A DNA stretch of 64,000 nt, from NCBI RefSeq assembly GCF_008806345.1, contig NZ_VZZJ01000001.1, forward strand, positions 1 to 64,000. The letters are read 5' to 3'. Every line of letters starts with the position of its first letter. Within the stretch, counting starts at the first letter, position 1. Of the stretch, positions 1 to 8,625 are shown piece after piece. The translations under genes were made by a program, and so were the position numbers. A model generated the notes under the pieces. That model was not told the DNA's origin and did no database searches. It saw nothing but the letters and a program-made list of their open reading frames with translations. The stretch is from Methylobacterium planeticum. Its GTDB lineage: Bacteria > Pseudomonadota > Alphaproteobacteria > Rhizobiales > Beijerinckiaceae.

Positions 1-115
1 TCCAGGCGTACTGGATGTTCGCCGCCGCGACCATGCAGACAACACCCAGAACGATCTGGAGCCAGCGGCCGGCAGCGGGCCGCTGCTCCGCATGAACAGC
101 AGACGACGATGGCAT
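1..115 (-). CDS. OFA-type MFS transporter (oxalate/formate antiporter-like), N-terminal fragment
   Basis: Only the first 38 codons are in the window; the gene continues past the left edge. Translation from ATG at 115 gives a short hydrophilic leader and then RWLQIVLGVVCMVAAANIQ, the start of transmembrane helix 1. The pattern RW-Q-V-G-V-M-AN-QY-W is typical of oxalate:formate antiporter-like major facilitator proteins, which exchange carboxylates across the inner membrane. A GAGGAAA ribosome-binding sequence lies about 6 nt upstream of the ATG. An oxalate transporter would suit a methylotroph, but the substrate cannot be judged from this fragment. Confidence 0.6.
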   Translation of the reverse strand, partial: MPSSSAVHAEQRPAAGRWLQIVLGVVCMVAAANIQYAW

Positions 116-376
116 CGGGCGTTTCCTCTTTTCCTGCATTGAGGACCTGAGGCACGCCGTTGTTCTGGGCCCGCCCGGTGACGCAATGCTTGCGGCCGGT
201 CCGGATCACTTCTTGCTGAAGCCTTTATTCCGGGCGCGTCCGAACACATCATTTGGAGCGCCAATCATCTTTGCAACCGATATATTTTCGGCCGTCTCCA
301 AGTTTTCAGGGATTAAAGTCGCGCCCAGGGGCCGAGACGTGCTGCGGTCGGGCTGGCCGGCGGCATTCGGGGTGCC

Positions 377-3300
377 TCAAGCCGCGATCTCGCCGCGCTG
401 CTCCTGCATCGAGGCGAGGGGGGCTTCGAGCCGGCAGACGAGGCCGGACGGTGCGTAATTCAGCCGAACGTCGCCGCCGATCTCGGCCGCGAAGCTGCGC
501 TCGATCAGGCGCGAGCCGAAGCCCTTGCGCGTCGGGGGCGAGAGCACCGGCGGCCCGCCGTGCTCGGTCCAGGTGAGACGGAAGCGGGGATCCTCGGCCT
601 CGTGCACCACGTGCCAGATCAGCTCGACGCCGCCGGTCTCGTTGGACAGGCTTCCGTATTTGGCGGCGTTGGTGGCGAGCTCGTGCAGGGCCAGGGCGAG
701 CGACAGGGCGGGCTGGGCCGCCAGCAGGACGTTCGGTCCGTTCGTCCGGATGCGCGCCTGGCTCGCCTGGCGATGCACGCTCAGGGCACCCTCGATCACG
801 TCCGTGATCGGCGCGGCCGTCCAGCTCGACTGGGTCAGGATGTCGTGCGCCCGGCCGAGCGAGATCAGGCGCGCCGCGAAGGCCTCGCGCGCCTCGTCCG
901 GGTCGGTGGTTCCGCGGAAGGTCTGGCTCGCGATCGCCTGGACCAGAGCCAGGGTGTTCTTGACCCGGTGCTGCAGCTCGCCGGTCAGCAGGCGCTGGCG
1001 CTCCTCGGCGCGCTTGCTCTCGCTGATGTCGAGCATGGCGCCGATCATCCGCGTCGCGGCGCCCGCTTCGTTCCGGATGACGTAGCCGCGATCGAGCACC
1101 GAGGCGTACTGGCCGTCCGCCCGCAGGAAGCGATACTCGTCCGTCCAGGCTGTGCCGGGCCCGTCGATCACCGCATGGATCGAAGCATCGATGCGGGCCC
1201 GATCGTCCGGATGGATGTGGCCGATCCACCAATCGCCGGTCGGCTCCACGGTGCCGAGCGCGTGCCCGTAGGCGGCCTCCAAGGCCTCGTTCCAGAGGAC
1301 GTGATTGGTCGCGAGGTTCCAATCCCAGATGGCGTCGTTCGTGGCGCGGGCGGCGAGTCTGTAGCGCTCCTCCGTCTCGCGCAAACCCTGCTCGGCGCGC
1401 CGGGCTTGCGTGATGTCGCGCACCGTGCCGACGAAGCGCCGGGTCTCGCCGTTGGCGACGATCGCCTGACCGCGGGCCGCGATCCAGCGCTCGATCCCGT
1501 CCACCAGGCCGATCGTGCGATACGCGATGTCGAAGGTTCCGCTCCCGGTGGGTTCGAGGGCAGCCTGCACCGCACGGTCGGCCTCCTCCCGATCGTTGGG
1601 ATGCAGGCCCGCCAGAAAGGTTCCGTAGCTCACCGGGGCTCCCGGCGGCAGGCCGAAGAGTTCGCGCACCCGGTCGTCCCAGCCGAGATCGCCCGTCGTC
1701 AGGTCGTAATCGAAGATGCCGATCTCGGTGGCCCGCATCGCGAGCTGCAGCTGCTCCTGGGTCCGAAGCAGTTGCTCCTCGACGCCGCGCCGATCGTGGA
1801 TGTCGCTGTTGCTGCCGAGCCAGCCGAGCACCGTGCCGTCCTCGCCGCGGAGCGGCTCGGCGCGGAACACGAACCAGCGGTAGCTGCCGTCGAGCCGGCG
1901 CAGGCGGGCCTCGACCTCGTAGTGGGCACCGCTCGCCCGGACCTCCGCCCAGGTCCGCTGCAGCGCGTCGACGTCCTCGGGATGGATCATCGCGGTCCAT
2001 CCGTCCGGCAGCGCCGCCTCGACGGGCTGCCCCGTGAACTCCGCCCAACGGTCGTTGAGGTAGGTGAGGCTGCCGTCCGGGTGAGCCGACCAGATGATCG
2101 AGGGCACGAGTTTCGTCAGCGTCGCGTAGCGCTCTTCGGCAACCTTGCGCTCGTGGATGTCGAGGGAAATGCCGATCCAGCTCTGGATCGCGCCCGACGC
2201 GTCGCGCAAGGGCTCGCCGCGGGACAGGAACCAGCGGTGCTGACCGTCGCAACCCCGCCGCAACAGCGCCTCGACATCGTAGGACGCGCCCGTCGCCAGC
2301 GCACGGGTCCAGGCCTCGCGGAGGCGCGCGCGATGGTCCGGATGGACCACGCCGGTCGCGCTGGCCTCGCTCGTTTCCCCGATGGGCAGTCCCGTATAGG
2401 CGTACCAGTATTGGTTGTAGTAGGTGACGGACCCGTGCGCGTCCGCGATCCAGACCACCTGCGGGCTGACCTCCACCAGCGAGCGGAACCGCTGCTCGCT
2501 CGCCTCGAGGACGGCCTCGGCATCGCGCGCCTCGGTCCGATCGCGCAGGATCTTCACGAAGCCGGTGATCGCCCCGTCCTCGTCGCGAAGCGGCGTCATC
2601 TGCCCGGCCGACCAGAATTGCGTGCCGTCCCGGCGCAGGAGCCAGCGCTCGTTCGGCGCGCTGCCGGTCTCCAGGGCGCGGGCCATCTCGGCCTCGAGAC
2701 GCGCGTCGGCGCGATCCTCCGGGACGGAGAGGGCCTCGGCGCTGCGGCCGAGGATGTCGTCGGCGTGCCATCCCAGGATCCGGCGCGCACCCTCGTTCCA
2801 GCTCGTGACGAGGCCGGCCCGGTCCGTGGCGATGATCGCGTAATCCGTCGCGCTGTCGAGGATCTGCCCGTGGACGCGGCGCTCCTCGCGCTGGGTCCGC
2901 AGGGCCCGGCGCAGCTCCATCTGGGCCATGGTCTGGCGCGCGAGCCGCGTCAGGGTGTTGCGTTGCCGCTCGGTCAGCTCGCGCGGCGCGGTATCGAGGA
3001 CGCAGACGGTCCCGACCCTGTGCCCGTCCTGTGTCTTCAGCACGGCCCCCGCGTAGAAGCGCAGCCCCGGCTCGCCGGTGACCAGCGGGTTTCCCTGGAA
3101 GCGCGGGTCGAGGGTCGCGTCGGGAACGTACAGGAAATCGTTCTGCAGGATGGCCTGCCGGCAGAACGAGGTTTCGAGGGGCGTTCCGCGCACCCCGAGG
3201 CCGACCTCGGCCTTGAAGAATTGACGGCCGTCGCCGATCAGGTTCACCACCGCGATCGGGGTGCCGCAGATCTCGGCCGCGAGTTCAGCGATGTCGTCGA

Positions 3301-3391
3301 AATCTTGCTCGCGCGGCGTATCGAGGAGCCGATATCGTGCGAGCGCGTTCAGCCGCGCGGCTTCATCTGCAGGCGTTCGTTCGCTGCTCAT
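377..3391 (-). CDS. GAF/multi-PAS sensor histidine kinase, HWE family
   Basis: Predicted cytosolic sensor kinase of 1004 residues. It has an N-terminal GAF domain (about 20-160) and five successive PAS/PAC modules (about 170-290, 295-415, 418-535, 540-660 and 668-790), then a C-terminal HWE kinase core. The phosphoacceptor is His808 in LQHRVKNTLA. The N box is HELATNAAKYGSLS (903-916) and the WTEHGG stretch (941-946) carries the Trp-x-Glu that names the family. There is no transmembrane segment, so the ligands are probably intracellular (redox, light or small molecules); no PAS shows an obvious LOV cysteine motif. I chose ATG 3391 (MSSERTPADEA) because GAF homology begins right after it; an upstream start at 3460 adds 23 residues of atypical composition. 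No response regulator gene is adjacent, so its partner is unknown. Confidence 0.9.
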   Translation of the reverse strand: MSSERTPADEAARLNALARYRLLDTPREQDFDDIAELAAEICGTPIAVVNLIGDGRQFFKAEVGLGVRGTPLETSFCRQAILQNDFLYVPDATLDPRFQGNPLVTGEPGLRFYAGAVLKTQDGHRVGTVCVLDTAPRELTERQRNTLTRLARQTMAQMELRRALRTQREERRVHGQILDSATDYAIIATDRAGLVTSWNEGARRILGWHADDILGRSAEALSVPEDRADARLEAEMARALETGSAPNERWLLRRDGTQFWSAGQMTPLRDEDGAITGFVKILRDRTEARDAEAVLEASEQRFRSLVEVSPQVVWIADAHGSVTYYNQYWYAYTGLPIGETSEASATGVVHPDHRARLREAWTRALATGASYDVEALLRRGCDGQHRWFLSRGEPLRDASGAIQSWIGISLDIHERKVAEERYATLTKLVPSIIWSAHPDGSLTYLNDRWAEFTGQPVEAALPDGWTAMIHPEDVDALQRTWAEVRASGAHYEVEARLRRLDGSYRWFVFRAEPLRGEDGTVLGWLGSNSDIHDRRGVEEQLLRTQEQLQLAMRATEIGIFDYDLTTGDLGWDDRVRELFGLPPGAPVSYGTFLAGLHPNDREEADRAVQAALEPTGSGTFDIAYRTIGLVDGIERWIAARGQAIVANGETRRFVGTVRDITQARRAEQGLRETEERYRLAARATNDAIWDWNLATNHVLWNEALEAAYGHALGTVEPTGDWWIGHIHPDDRARIDASIHAVIDGPGTAWTDEYRFLRADGQYASVLDRGYVIRNEAGAATRMIGAMLDISESKRAEERQRLLTGELQHRVKNTLALVQAIASQTFRGTTDPDEAREAFAARLISLGRAHDILTQSSWTAAPITDVIEGALSVHRQASQARIRTNGPNVLLAAQPALSLALALHELATNAAKYGSLSNETGGVELIWHVVHEAEDPRFRLTWTEHGGPPVLSPPTRKGFGSRLIERSFAAEIGGDVRLNYAPSGLVCRLEAPLASMQEQRGEIAA

Positions 3392-3607
3392 CGTACAGAC
3401 AGGCTTGGCGCATCGGGTTTGTTCCGTGACACAACCGCGATGGCGGCGAAAGTGGGGCACTCGGGCGGACCCGCGTGATGGTCACGGCGCAGGCTCGGGG
3501 CGATGCGGCCTCGCGGGCGCGGTCCCGGGTGCCCTGGCGCGGACAGTCCCGGACGGCGCCGCGCCCGCAGGAGCGGACGAGGGCGGGGCTGCGCCCCGGG
3601 ACGGGCC

Positions 3608-4969
3608 CTAGCGATAATCGGTCGGAGTGAGGCCGTGGCGCGCGATCTTGTCGTAGAGGGTCTTGCGCGGCGTGCCGAGGGCTTCGGCGGCGAGGCGAAC
3701 ATCCCCGCCCGCCATGACGAGCTCGTCGCGGATGAGGCCGCGCTCGAAGCGGTCCACCTGTTCGGCGAGGCTGAGGCCCGGCGCAGGCTCGGCGGCGGGC
3801 CGGCCCTCCGGCGCGAAGCCGAGGGCGCAGCGCTCGGCGTAATGGTCGAGTTCGCGCACGTTGCCCGGCCAGCCGTGGCGCAGGAGATGGTCGCGCATCG
3901 CCGGCGTCACCGGCGGGGGCTCGCGGTTGAAGCGGGCGGCGGCGCGGGTCAGGAAGTGCTGGAACAGCAGCATCACGTCCTCGCGCCGGTCGCGGAGCGG
4001 CGGGATCGCGATCGTGATTACGTTGAGGCGATGGAAGAGATCGTCCCGGAAGGTGCCCTGCGCCGCCGCCTGACCGAGATCGACCTTGGTGGCGGCCACG
4101 ACCCGCATGTCGATGGCCCGGACCTCGTTGGTGCCGAGCGGTTCCACCGATCGCTCTTGGAGGACGCGCAGGAGCTTGACCTGGAGCGCCAGCGGCATGC
4201 TCTCGATCTCGTCGAGGAACAAGGTGCCGCCGTGGGCGTGCTCGATGCGGCCGATCCGGCGCTTGAGCGCGCCCGTGAAGGCCCCGGCCTCGTGCCCGAA
4301 CAGCTCGCTCTCGACGACGCTGTCGGGGAGGGCGCCGCAATTCATCGCCACGAAGTTCTTGCCCGCGCGCCGGCTCCAGCGGTGCAGCGCGTTGGCCACC
4401 ACCTCCTTGCCCGATCCGGTTTCCCCGAGCACGAGCACATCGATATCCGCGCCCGCGACCTCGCGCACGAGCCGGCGCAGGCGCACGATCTCCGGGGAGA
4501 CGCCGAGGAAGGCCGGGTCGGCCTCGACCGCGGCGTCGAGGCGGGCGCGCAGCCGCCGGTTCTCGGTGGCGAGCTGGCGCCGGTCGAGGGCGCGCCGGAC
4601 CGAGGCCACGAGGGCGTCGGCCGGGTAGGGCTTGGCCAGGAAATCGTAGGCGCCATCCCGGATGGCGCCGACCGCCATCGGGATGTCGCCGTGTCCGGTG
4701 ATCAGGATGACGGGCAGGTCGGGATCGGCCCGGGCGATGCGCTCGAACAGGGCGAGGCCGTCGAGATCGGGCAGGCGCACGTCGCTGACGACGACCCCCG
4801 GCGGGTCGGCGAGGATCGACGCCAGGGCCGGCTCGGCGGCCGGGAAGACCTCGACGAAAAATCCGTCGAGTTCGAGGCTCTGCCGGTTGGCGCGGCGGAC
4901 ATCCTCCTCGTCGTCGACGAAGACGATCCGCTGGGATCGATCCTGCGCCGCCTCTCCGGAACCGCTCAC
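3608..4969 (-). CDS. dctD: C4-dicarboxylate response regulator DctD (sigma-54 activator)
   Basis: NtrC-type activator of 453 residues: receiver domain (about 14-130; acidic pair 19-20, phosphoacceptor Asp63, Lys113), AAA+ domain with Walker A GETGSGKE (182-189) and an intact GAFTGA loop for sigma-54 contact, and a C-terminal Fis-type helix-turn-helix. The start is GTG at 4969, overlapping the dctB stop by 4 nt (GTGA), so the two genes are translationally coupled. It sits beside dctB and is divergent from dctA, whose promoter carries a -24/-12 sigma-54 element. This matches the rhizobial DctB-DctD-DctA system, in which phosphorylated DctD activates dicarboxylate uptake. Confidence 0.93.
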   Translation of the reverse strand: MSGSGEAAQDRSQRIVFVDDEEDVRRANRQSLELDGFFVEVFPAAEPALASILADPPGVVVSDVRLPDLDGLALFERIARADPDLPVILITGHGDIPMAVGAIRDGAYDFLAKPYPADALVASVRRALDRRQLATENRRLRARLDAAVEADPAFLGVSPEIVRLRRLVREVAGADIDVLVLGETGSGKEVVANALHRWSRRAGKNFVAMNCGALPDSVVESELFGHEAGAFTGALKRRIGRIEHAHGGTLFLDEIESMPLALQVKLLRVLQERSVEPLGTNEVRAIDMRVVAATKVDLGQAAAQGTFRDDLFHRLNVITIAIPPLRDRREDVMLLFQHFLTRAAARFNREPPPVTPAMRDHLLRHGWPGNVRELDHYAERCALGFAPEGRPAAEPAPGLSLAEQVDRFERGLIRDELVMAGGDVRLAAEALGTPRKTLYDKIARHGLTPTDYR

Positions 4970-6858
4970 GCCATCGTCTCCGTTCGTGCGCCCGCCGCCT
5001 GCACCGGCGCGCGGGCGAGTTCCATGCGGAAGACGCTGCCCCCGGCCTCGCCCTCCGACACCGTCAGATGCCCTCCGCAATCCTCGACGATCCCGCGGGC
5101 GATGGCGAGGCCGAGCCCGAGCCCGTCGGGCTTCGTGGTGAAGAAGGCATCGAAGATCTGGGCCCGGTTCGCCTCCGCGATGCCCGGGCCGTTGTCGCCG
5201 ACCGCGATCGCCACGCTCGCGCCGAGGTCCGTGACGGTCACGCCGACGCGGGGAGCCGGCCGGCCGCCGACCGCGTCGAGGGCGTTCTGAAGCAGGTTCA
5301 CGAGCACCTGCTCGAGCCGCGGCCCATCCCCGAGCACGGCAAGGTCCGGGGCAGGGCTGTCCATCTCCAGCGCGATGCCGCTCTCCCGCGCCCGCGCCTC
5401 GACGAGTTCGAGGCTGTTGCGCAGGATCTCGGCGATCCGCACCGGCTCGCGGCGGCCGGAGGCGCGGCGGGCGAAGCCCTTCAGCTGGCGCGTCAGGGTG
5501 CCGATGCGCTCGGTGAGGCGGCCGATCGCCGAGACGTTCTCGGCCGCATCCTCGACCCGCCCACGCCGCATCAGGATCGCGGTGTTGTCGGCGTAGGAGC
5601 GAATCGCCGCCAGGGGCTGGTTGATCTCGTGGGCCATGCTGGCGGCGAACTGGCCGAGCGCCGCGAGGCGCTCCGCCTGCGCCAGCTCGCGCCCGAGGCG
5701 CTCGCGCTCCGCCTCGGAGCGCCGCCGCTCCTCGACCTCGTCCCGCAATTGCCGGTTGGCATCGCTGAGCGCGCGGGTCCGCTCGCGCACGCGCGCTTCG
5801 AGTTCGGCGCGCTGGGCCGCGGCCTGCGCCAGCCGCGCCCGCACCCGGGCCCGGCGGTTCGCCAGCGCGGCGAGGCCGAAGCCGGCGAGGCCCGCCCCGA
5901 GCAGGGCGATGATCTGGGCCTGGAGGCGCTCCCGGTCCACCGCCGCGCCGACCGGGGTTAGGGTCTGAAGCTGCCAATCGGTCCCCGGAATCGGCGCGCC
6001 GAGGAGGAGGGCGGGGCGGGCCGGCAGGGCGCCGTTGCCGACGCGCACCAGATCCGGGCTGCCCTCGACGGGGTGGATCGGCACGGCGGAGAGGGGCGCA
6101 TCGCCGAATTCCAGGCTCTCGCGGATGCGTGCGCGCTCCTCGGACGCGACCGGCCGCAGGCTGCGAAAACGCCAGTCCGGGTTGCTCGCGACGAGCACGA
6201 TGCCGCGCGGGTCGGAGACGAAGGCGACCTCGCGCCCGGTCCGCCAGGCCTCCTCGACGGCATCGAACTCGATCTTCACCACCACCACGCCGCGCGCGTC
6301 CGGGAGCCGGCGGGTCAGGTAGAGCCCCGGCCGCCCGCTGATCGTCCCGAGGGCGAATTGCGAGCCCGAGCCCTCGGTGAGGGCCTTCCGGAAGTAGGGC
6401 CGGAACGCGTAGTTCTGGCCGATGAAGCTGCGGGCCTCGCCGGCATTGCTGGCCGCCACCGTGACGCCGTCCGCAGCCACCACGTAGATCACCGCCGCGC
6501 CGGTCGCGGCCGCGACCTGCGCCAGGCGTCCGTTGACGCGCTCGGCCAGTCCGGCGGCCGGGGAGGGGGCCGGGGCCAGGAGGGCGGCGATCTCCGGATC
6601 GGCCGCGAGCGCCAGGGGCAGGGCGCTCTGGCGCTGCATCTCGGCCCGCAGCGCCCCGACCTGAAGGCCGAGGGTCGTCTCGGCCGAGCGGCGCAGGTCC
6701 GCGAGCGCCCAGCGCTCCGCGACGCGCCCCGCCCCCCAGATCACCGCGAGGACGAGGAGGCCGCACACCAGGGCAGCCAAGCCGCCTTGCCAGCGGCGGG
6801 GGCCGCCGCTCGGGCCCGCGGGCACGGGCTCACGTCGAACGGGGAAATCCGGATCCAT
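4966..6858 (-). CDS. dctB: C4-dicarboxylate sensor histidine kinase DctB
   Basis: Membrane-bound kinase with one N-terminal transmembrane helix (about residues 24-45), a periplasmic double-PAS-like sensor region, a second helix, a coiled-coil linker rich in Arg/Glu, and a HisKA/HATPase core. The phosphoacceptor is in MAHEINQPLA, followed by ATP-binding boxes ending in GLGLGLAIARG. Succinate, fumarate or malate sensing and phosphorylation of DctD are expected from the family. I chose ATG 6858 because AGGGAG lies 9 nt upstream; starts at 6876 or 6942 are possible, but 6942 would place the dctA upstream dyads inside the reading frame. Confidence 0.9.
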   Translation of the reverse strand: MDPDFPVRREPVPAGPSGGPRRWQGGLAALVCGLLVLAVIWGAGRVAERWALADLRRSAETTLGLQVGALRAEMQRQSALPLALAADPEIAALLAPAPSPAAGLAERVNGRLAQVAAATGAAVIYVVAADGVTVAASNAGEARSFIGQNYAFRPYFRKALTEGSGSQFALGTISGRPGLYLTRRLPDARGVVVVKIEFDAVEEAWRTGREVAFVSDPRGIVLVASNPDWRFRSLRPVASEERARIRESLEFGDAPLSAVPIHPVEGSPDLVRVGNGALPARPALLLGAPIPGTDWQLQTLTPVGAAVDRERLQAQIIALLGAGLAGFGLAALANRRARVRARLAQAAAQRAELEARVRERTRALSDANRQLRDEVEERRRSEAERERLGRELAQAERLAALGQFAASMAHEINQPLAAIRSYADNTAILMRRGRVEDAAENVSAIGRLTERIGTLTRQLKGFARRASGRREPVRIAEILRNSLELVEARARESGIALEMDSPAPDLAVLGDGPRLEQVLVNLLQNALDAVGGRPAPRVGVTVTDLGASVAIAVGDNGPGIAEANRAQIFDAFFTTKPDGLGLGLAIARGIVEDCGGHLTVSEGEAGGSVFRMELARAPVQAAGARTETMA

Positions 6859-6888
6859 TCCGGGCGGCTCCCTCATGGCCCGTGATCC

Positions 6889-6938
6889 CGTGCGGATTCC
6901 CGGACAGGTTCCGCCCGTCCCGTGCGGCCTGCCGCCAA
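6889..6938. promoter_or_regulatory. Two tandem GTGCGG dyads, probable DctD upstream activating sites
   Basis: Two 18-bp imperfect inverted repeats lie at 6889-6906 (CGTGCGGATTCCCGGACA) and 6921-6938 (CGTGCGGCCTGCCGCCAA). Both begin CGTGCGG and their starts are 32 bp apart, about three helical turns. They lie about 85-135 bp upstream of the dctA sigma-54 element, the usual place for enhancer sites of NtrC-type activators. Assignment to DctD is inferred from context and from the tandem arrangement known in rhizobia. Confidence 0.55.
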
Positions 6939-7021
6939 GCACCTTCGGGATCGCCAGCGTCTCATTCCGGAAAATCTCGCAGTTTCAATGACTTAAAAAT
7001 TTGCTCGCCACGTCCCGGACT

Positions 7022-7036
7022 TGGCACACCGGTTGC
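7022..7036 (+). promoter_or_regulatory. Sigma-54 (-24/-12) promoter of dctA
   Basis: TGGCAC-N5-TTGC matches the RpoN consensus exactly, with GG (7023-7024) and GC (7035-7036) separated by 10 nt. It lies about 145 nt upstream of the dctA ATG. With the adjacent sigma-54 activator dctD this is the clearest promoter in the window. Confidence 0.88.
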
Positions 7037-7180
7037 CATTCCCGCACCGTAACGCAGCCCTGCACCCGCCGCAGGTCTGCCAGCCCCCGAGGGTCAACAG
7101 CAAGTGTGGACGTCGCGCGCAGCCGTTCGGCCGCCGGGACACGAGCCACCCCGTCTCACCCGGAACCGCAGGGAAACGCC

Positions 7181-8518
7181 ATGAACGCCGTACCATCCCC
7201 ACTCACCGCGCCGCACCCGCCGCGCCCGCCGAAGCCCCTCTACCGAACGCTGTATTTCCAGGTGCTGGTGGCGGTCGCGGTCGGCATCCTCCTCGGACAT
7301 CTCTATCCGCAGCTCGGCGCGGACATGAAGCCGCTCGGCGACGCCTTCATCAAGCTCGTCAAGATGATCATCGCGCCGGTGATCTTCCTCACGGTGGTCT
7401 CCGGAATCGCGGGCATGACCAACCTCGAGAAGGTCGGCCGCGTCGGCGGCAAGGCGCTGCTATACTTCCTCACCTTCTCGACCCTCGCCCTCATCGTTGG
7501 GCTCATCGTCGCGAACGTGCTGCAGCCCGGCAACGGCCTCCACATCGATCCGAAGTCCCTCGATCCGAAGGCCATCGCGACCTACGCGGGCAAGGCCAAG
7601 GAGCAGAGCATCGTCGACTTCCTGATGAACATCATCCCGGCGACGGCGGTCGGCGCCTTCGCGGGCGGCGAGATCCTTCAGGTGCTGTTCTTCTCGGTGC
7701 TGTTCGGCTTCGGCCTCGCCTTCATGGGCGAGCGCGGCAAGCCGGTGCTCGACATCGTCAAGGTGCTGTCCGAGGCCGTCTTCGGCATCGTGAACATCAT
7801 CATGAAGGTCGCGCCGATCGGCGCCTTCGGCGCCATGGCCTTCACCATCGGCAAGTACGGGATCAGCTCGCTCGCCAACCTCGCCTACCTGGTCGGCGCC
7901 TTCTACCTCACCTCGGCGATCTTCGTCTTCGTCGTGCTGGGCGCGGTCGCCCGCTACAACGGCTTCTCGATCGTGCGGCTGATCCGCTACATCAAGGAGG
8001 AACTGCTCCTCGTCCTCGGCACGTCGTCCTCGGAATCGGCGCTGCCCTCGCTCATCGACAAGATGGAGCGGGCGGGCTGCTCGCGGCCCGTCGTCGGCCT
8101 CGTCGTGCCCACCGGCTACTCGTTCAATCTCGACGGCACCAACATCTACATGACGATGGCGGCGCTGTTCATCGCCCAGGCCACCGACACCCCGCTCTCG
8201 CTCGGCGAGCAGGCGCTCCTGCTCCTCGTCGCGATGCTCTCGTCGAAGGGCGCGGCCGGGGTCACGGGCTCCGGCTTCATCACCCTGGCGGCGACGCTCG
8301 CCGTGGTGCCCTCCGTGCCGGTCGTCGGCATGGCACTGATCCTCGGCATCGACCGCTTCATGTCGGAATGCCGCGCGCTGACGAACTTCATCGGCAACGC
8401 GGTGGCCTGCATCGTGGTCGCCCGCTGGGAGGGCGAGGTCGACGAGGCCAAGCTCGCCGCAGCCCTGGCCGGCAAGCCCGAGCCCCTCGCGGTCCCGGCG
8501 CTCCAGCCCGCCGAGTAG
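7181..8518 (+). CDS. dctA: C4-dicarboxylate:cation symporter DctA
   Basis: Inner-membrane carrier of 445 residues of the DAACS family that takes up succinate, fumarate and malate. Visible family marks are the serine-rich reentrant loop [11 protein letters not shown], the Asn/Asp motif [17 protein letters not shown], the segment [13 protein letters not shown], and the C-terminal motif [19 protein letters not shown]. The start is ATG 7181 behind AGGGA; longer readings to 7001 have no hydrophobic N-terminus and would cover the promoter. It is divergent from dctBD, which probably control it. Confidence 0.95.
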   Translation: MNAVPSPLTAPHPPRPPKPLYRTLYFQVLVAVAVGILLGHLYPQLGADMKPLGDAFIKLVKMIIAPVIFLTVVSGIAGMTNLEKVGRVGGKALLYFLTFSTLALIVGLIVANVLQPGNGLHIDPKSLDPKAIATYAGKAKEQSIVDFLMNIIPATAVGAFAGGEILQVLFFSVLFGFGLAFMGERGKPVLDIVKVLSEAVFGIVNIIMKVAPIGAFGAMAFTIGKYGISSLANLAYLVGAFYLTSAIFVFVVLGAVARYNGFSIVRLIRYIKEELLLVLGTSSSESALPSLIDKMERAGCSRPVVGLVVPTGYSFNLDGTNIYMTMAALFIAQATDTPLSLGEQALLLLVAMLSSKGAAGVTGSGFITLAATLAVVPSVPVVGMALILGIDRFMSECRALTNFIGNAVACIVVARWEGEVDEAKLAAALAGKPEPLAVPALQPAE

Positions 8519-8540
8519 GCCGCGTCCCGCGATGCCTTGG

Positions 8541-8572
8541 GAGCCGCGCGTGCCGCAGGGCCGGCGCGGCTC
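8541..8572 (+). terminator. Hairpin terminator after dctA
   Basis: Perfect 9-bp arms (GAGCCGCGC, 8541-8549, and GCGCGGCTC, 8564-8572) enclose a 14-nt loop. They are followed by a pyrimidine-rich stretch with three imperfect 13-nt copies of CGCGTTTCCTCCC (8576-8613). It lies between the convergent dctA and the gene at 8626. Confidence 0.55.
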
Positions 8573-8625
8573 CTTCGCGTTTCCTCCCCGCGTTTCCTCC
8601 CCGCGTTTCTTCCAAGGCCTCGGCG

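Noticed and set aside
560..3478. 972-residue plus-strand frame opposite the PAS kinase
   Set aside because: Shadow of the kinase gene without any domain signature.
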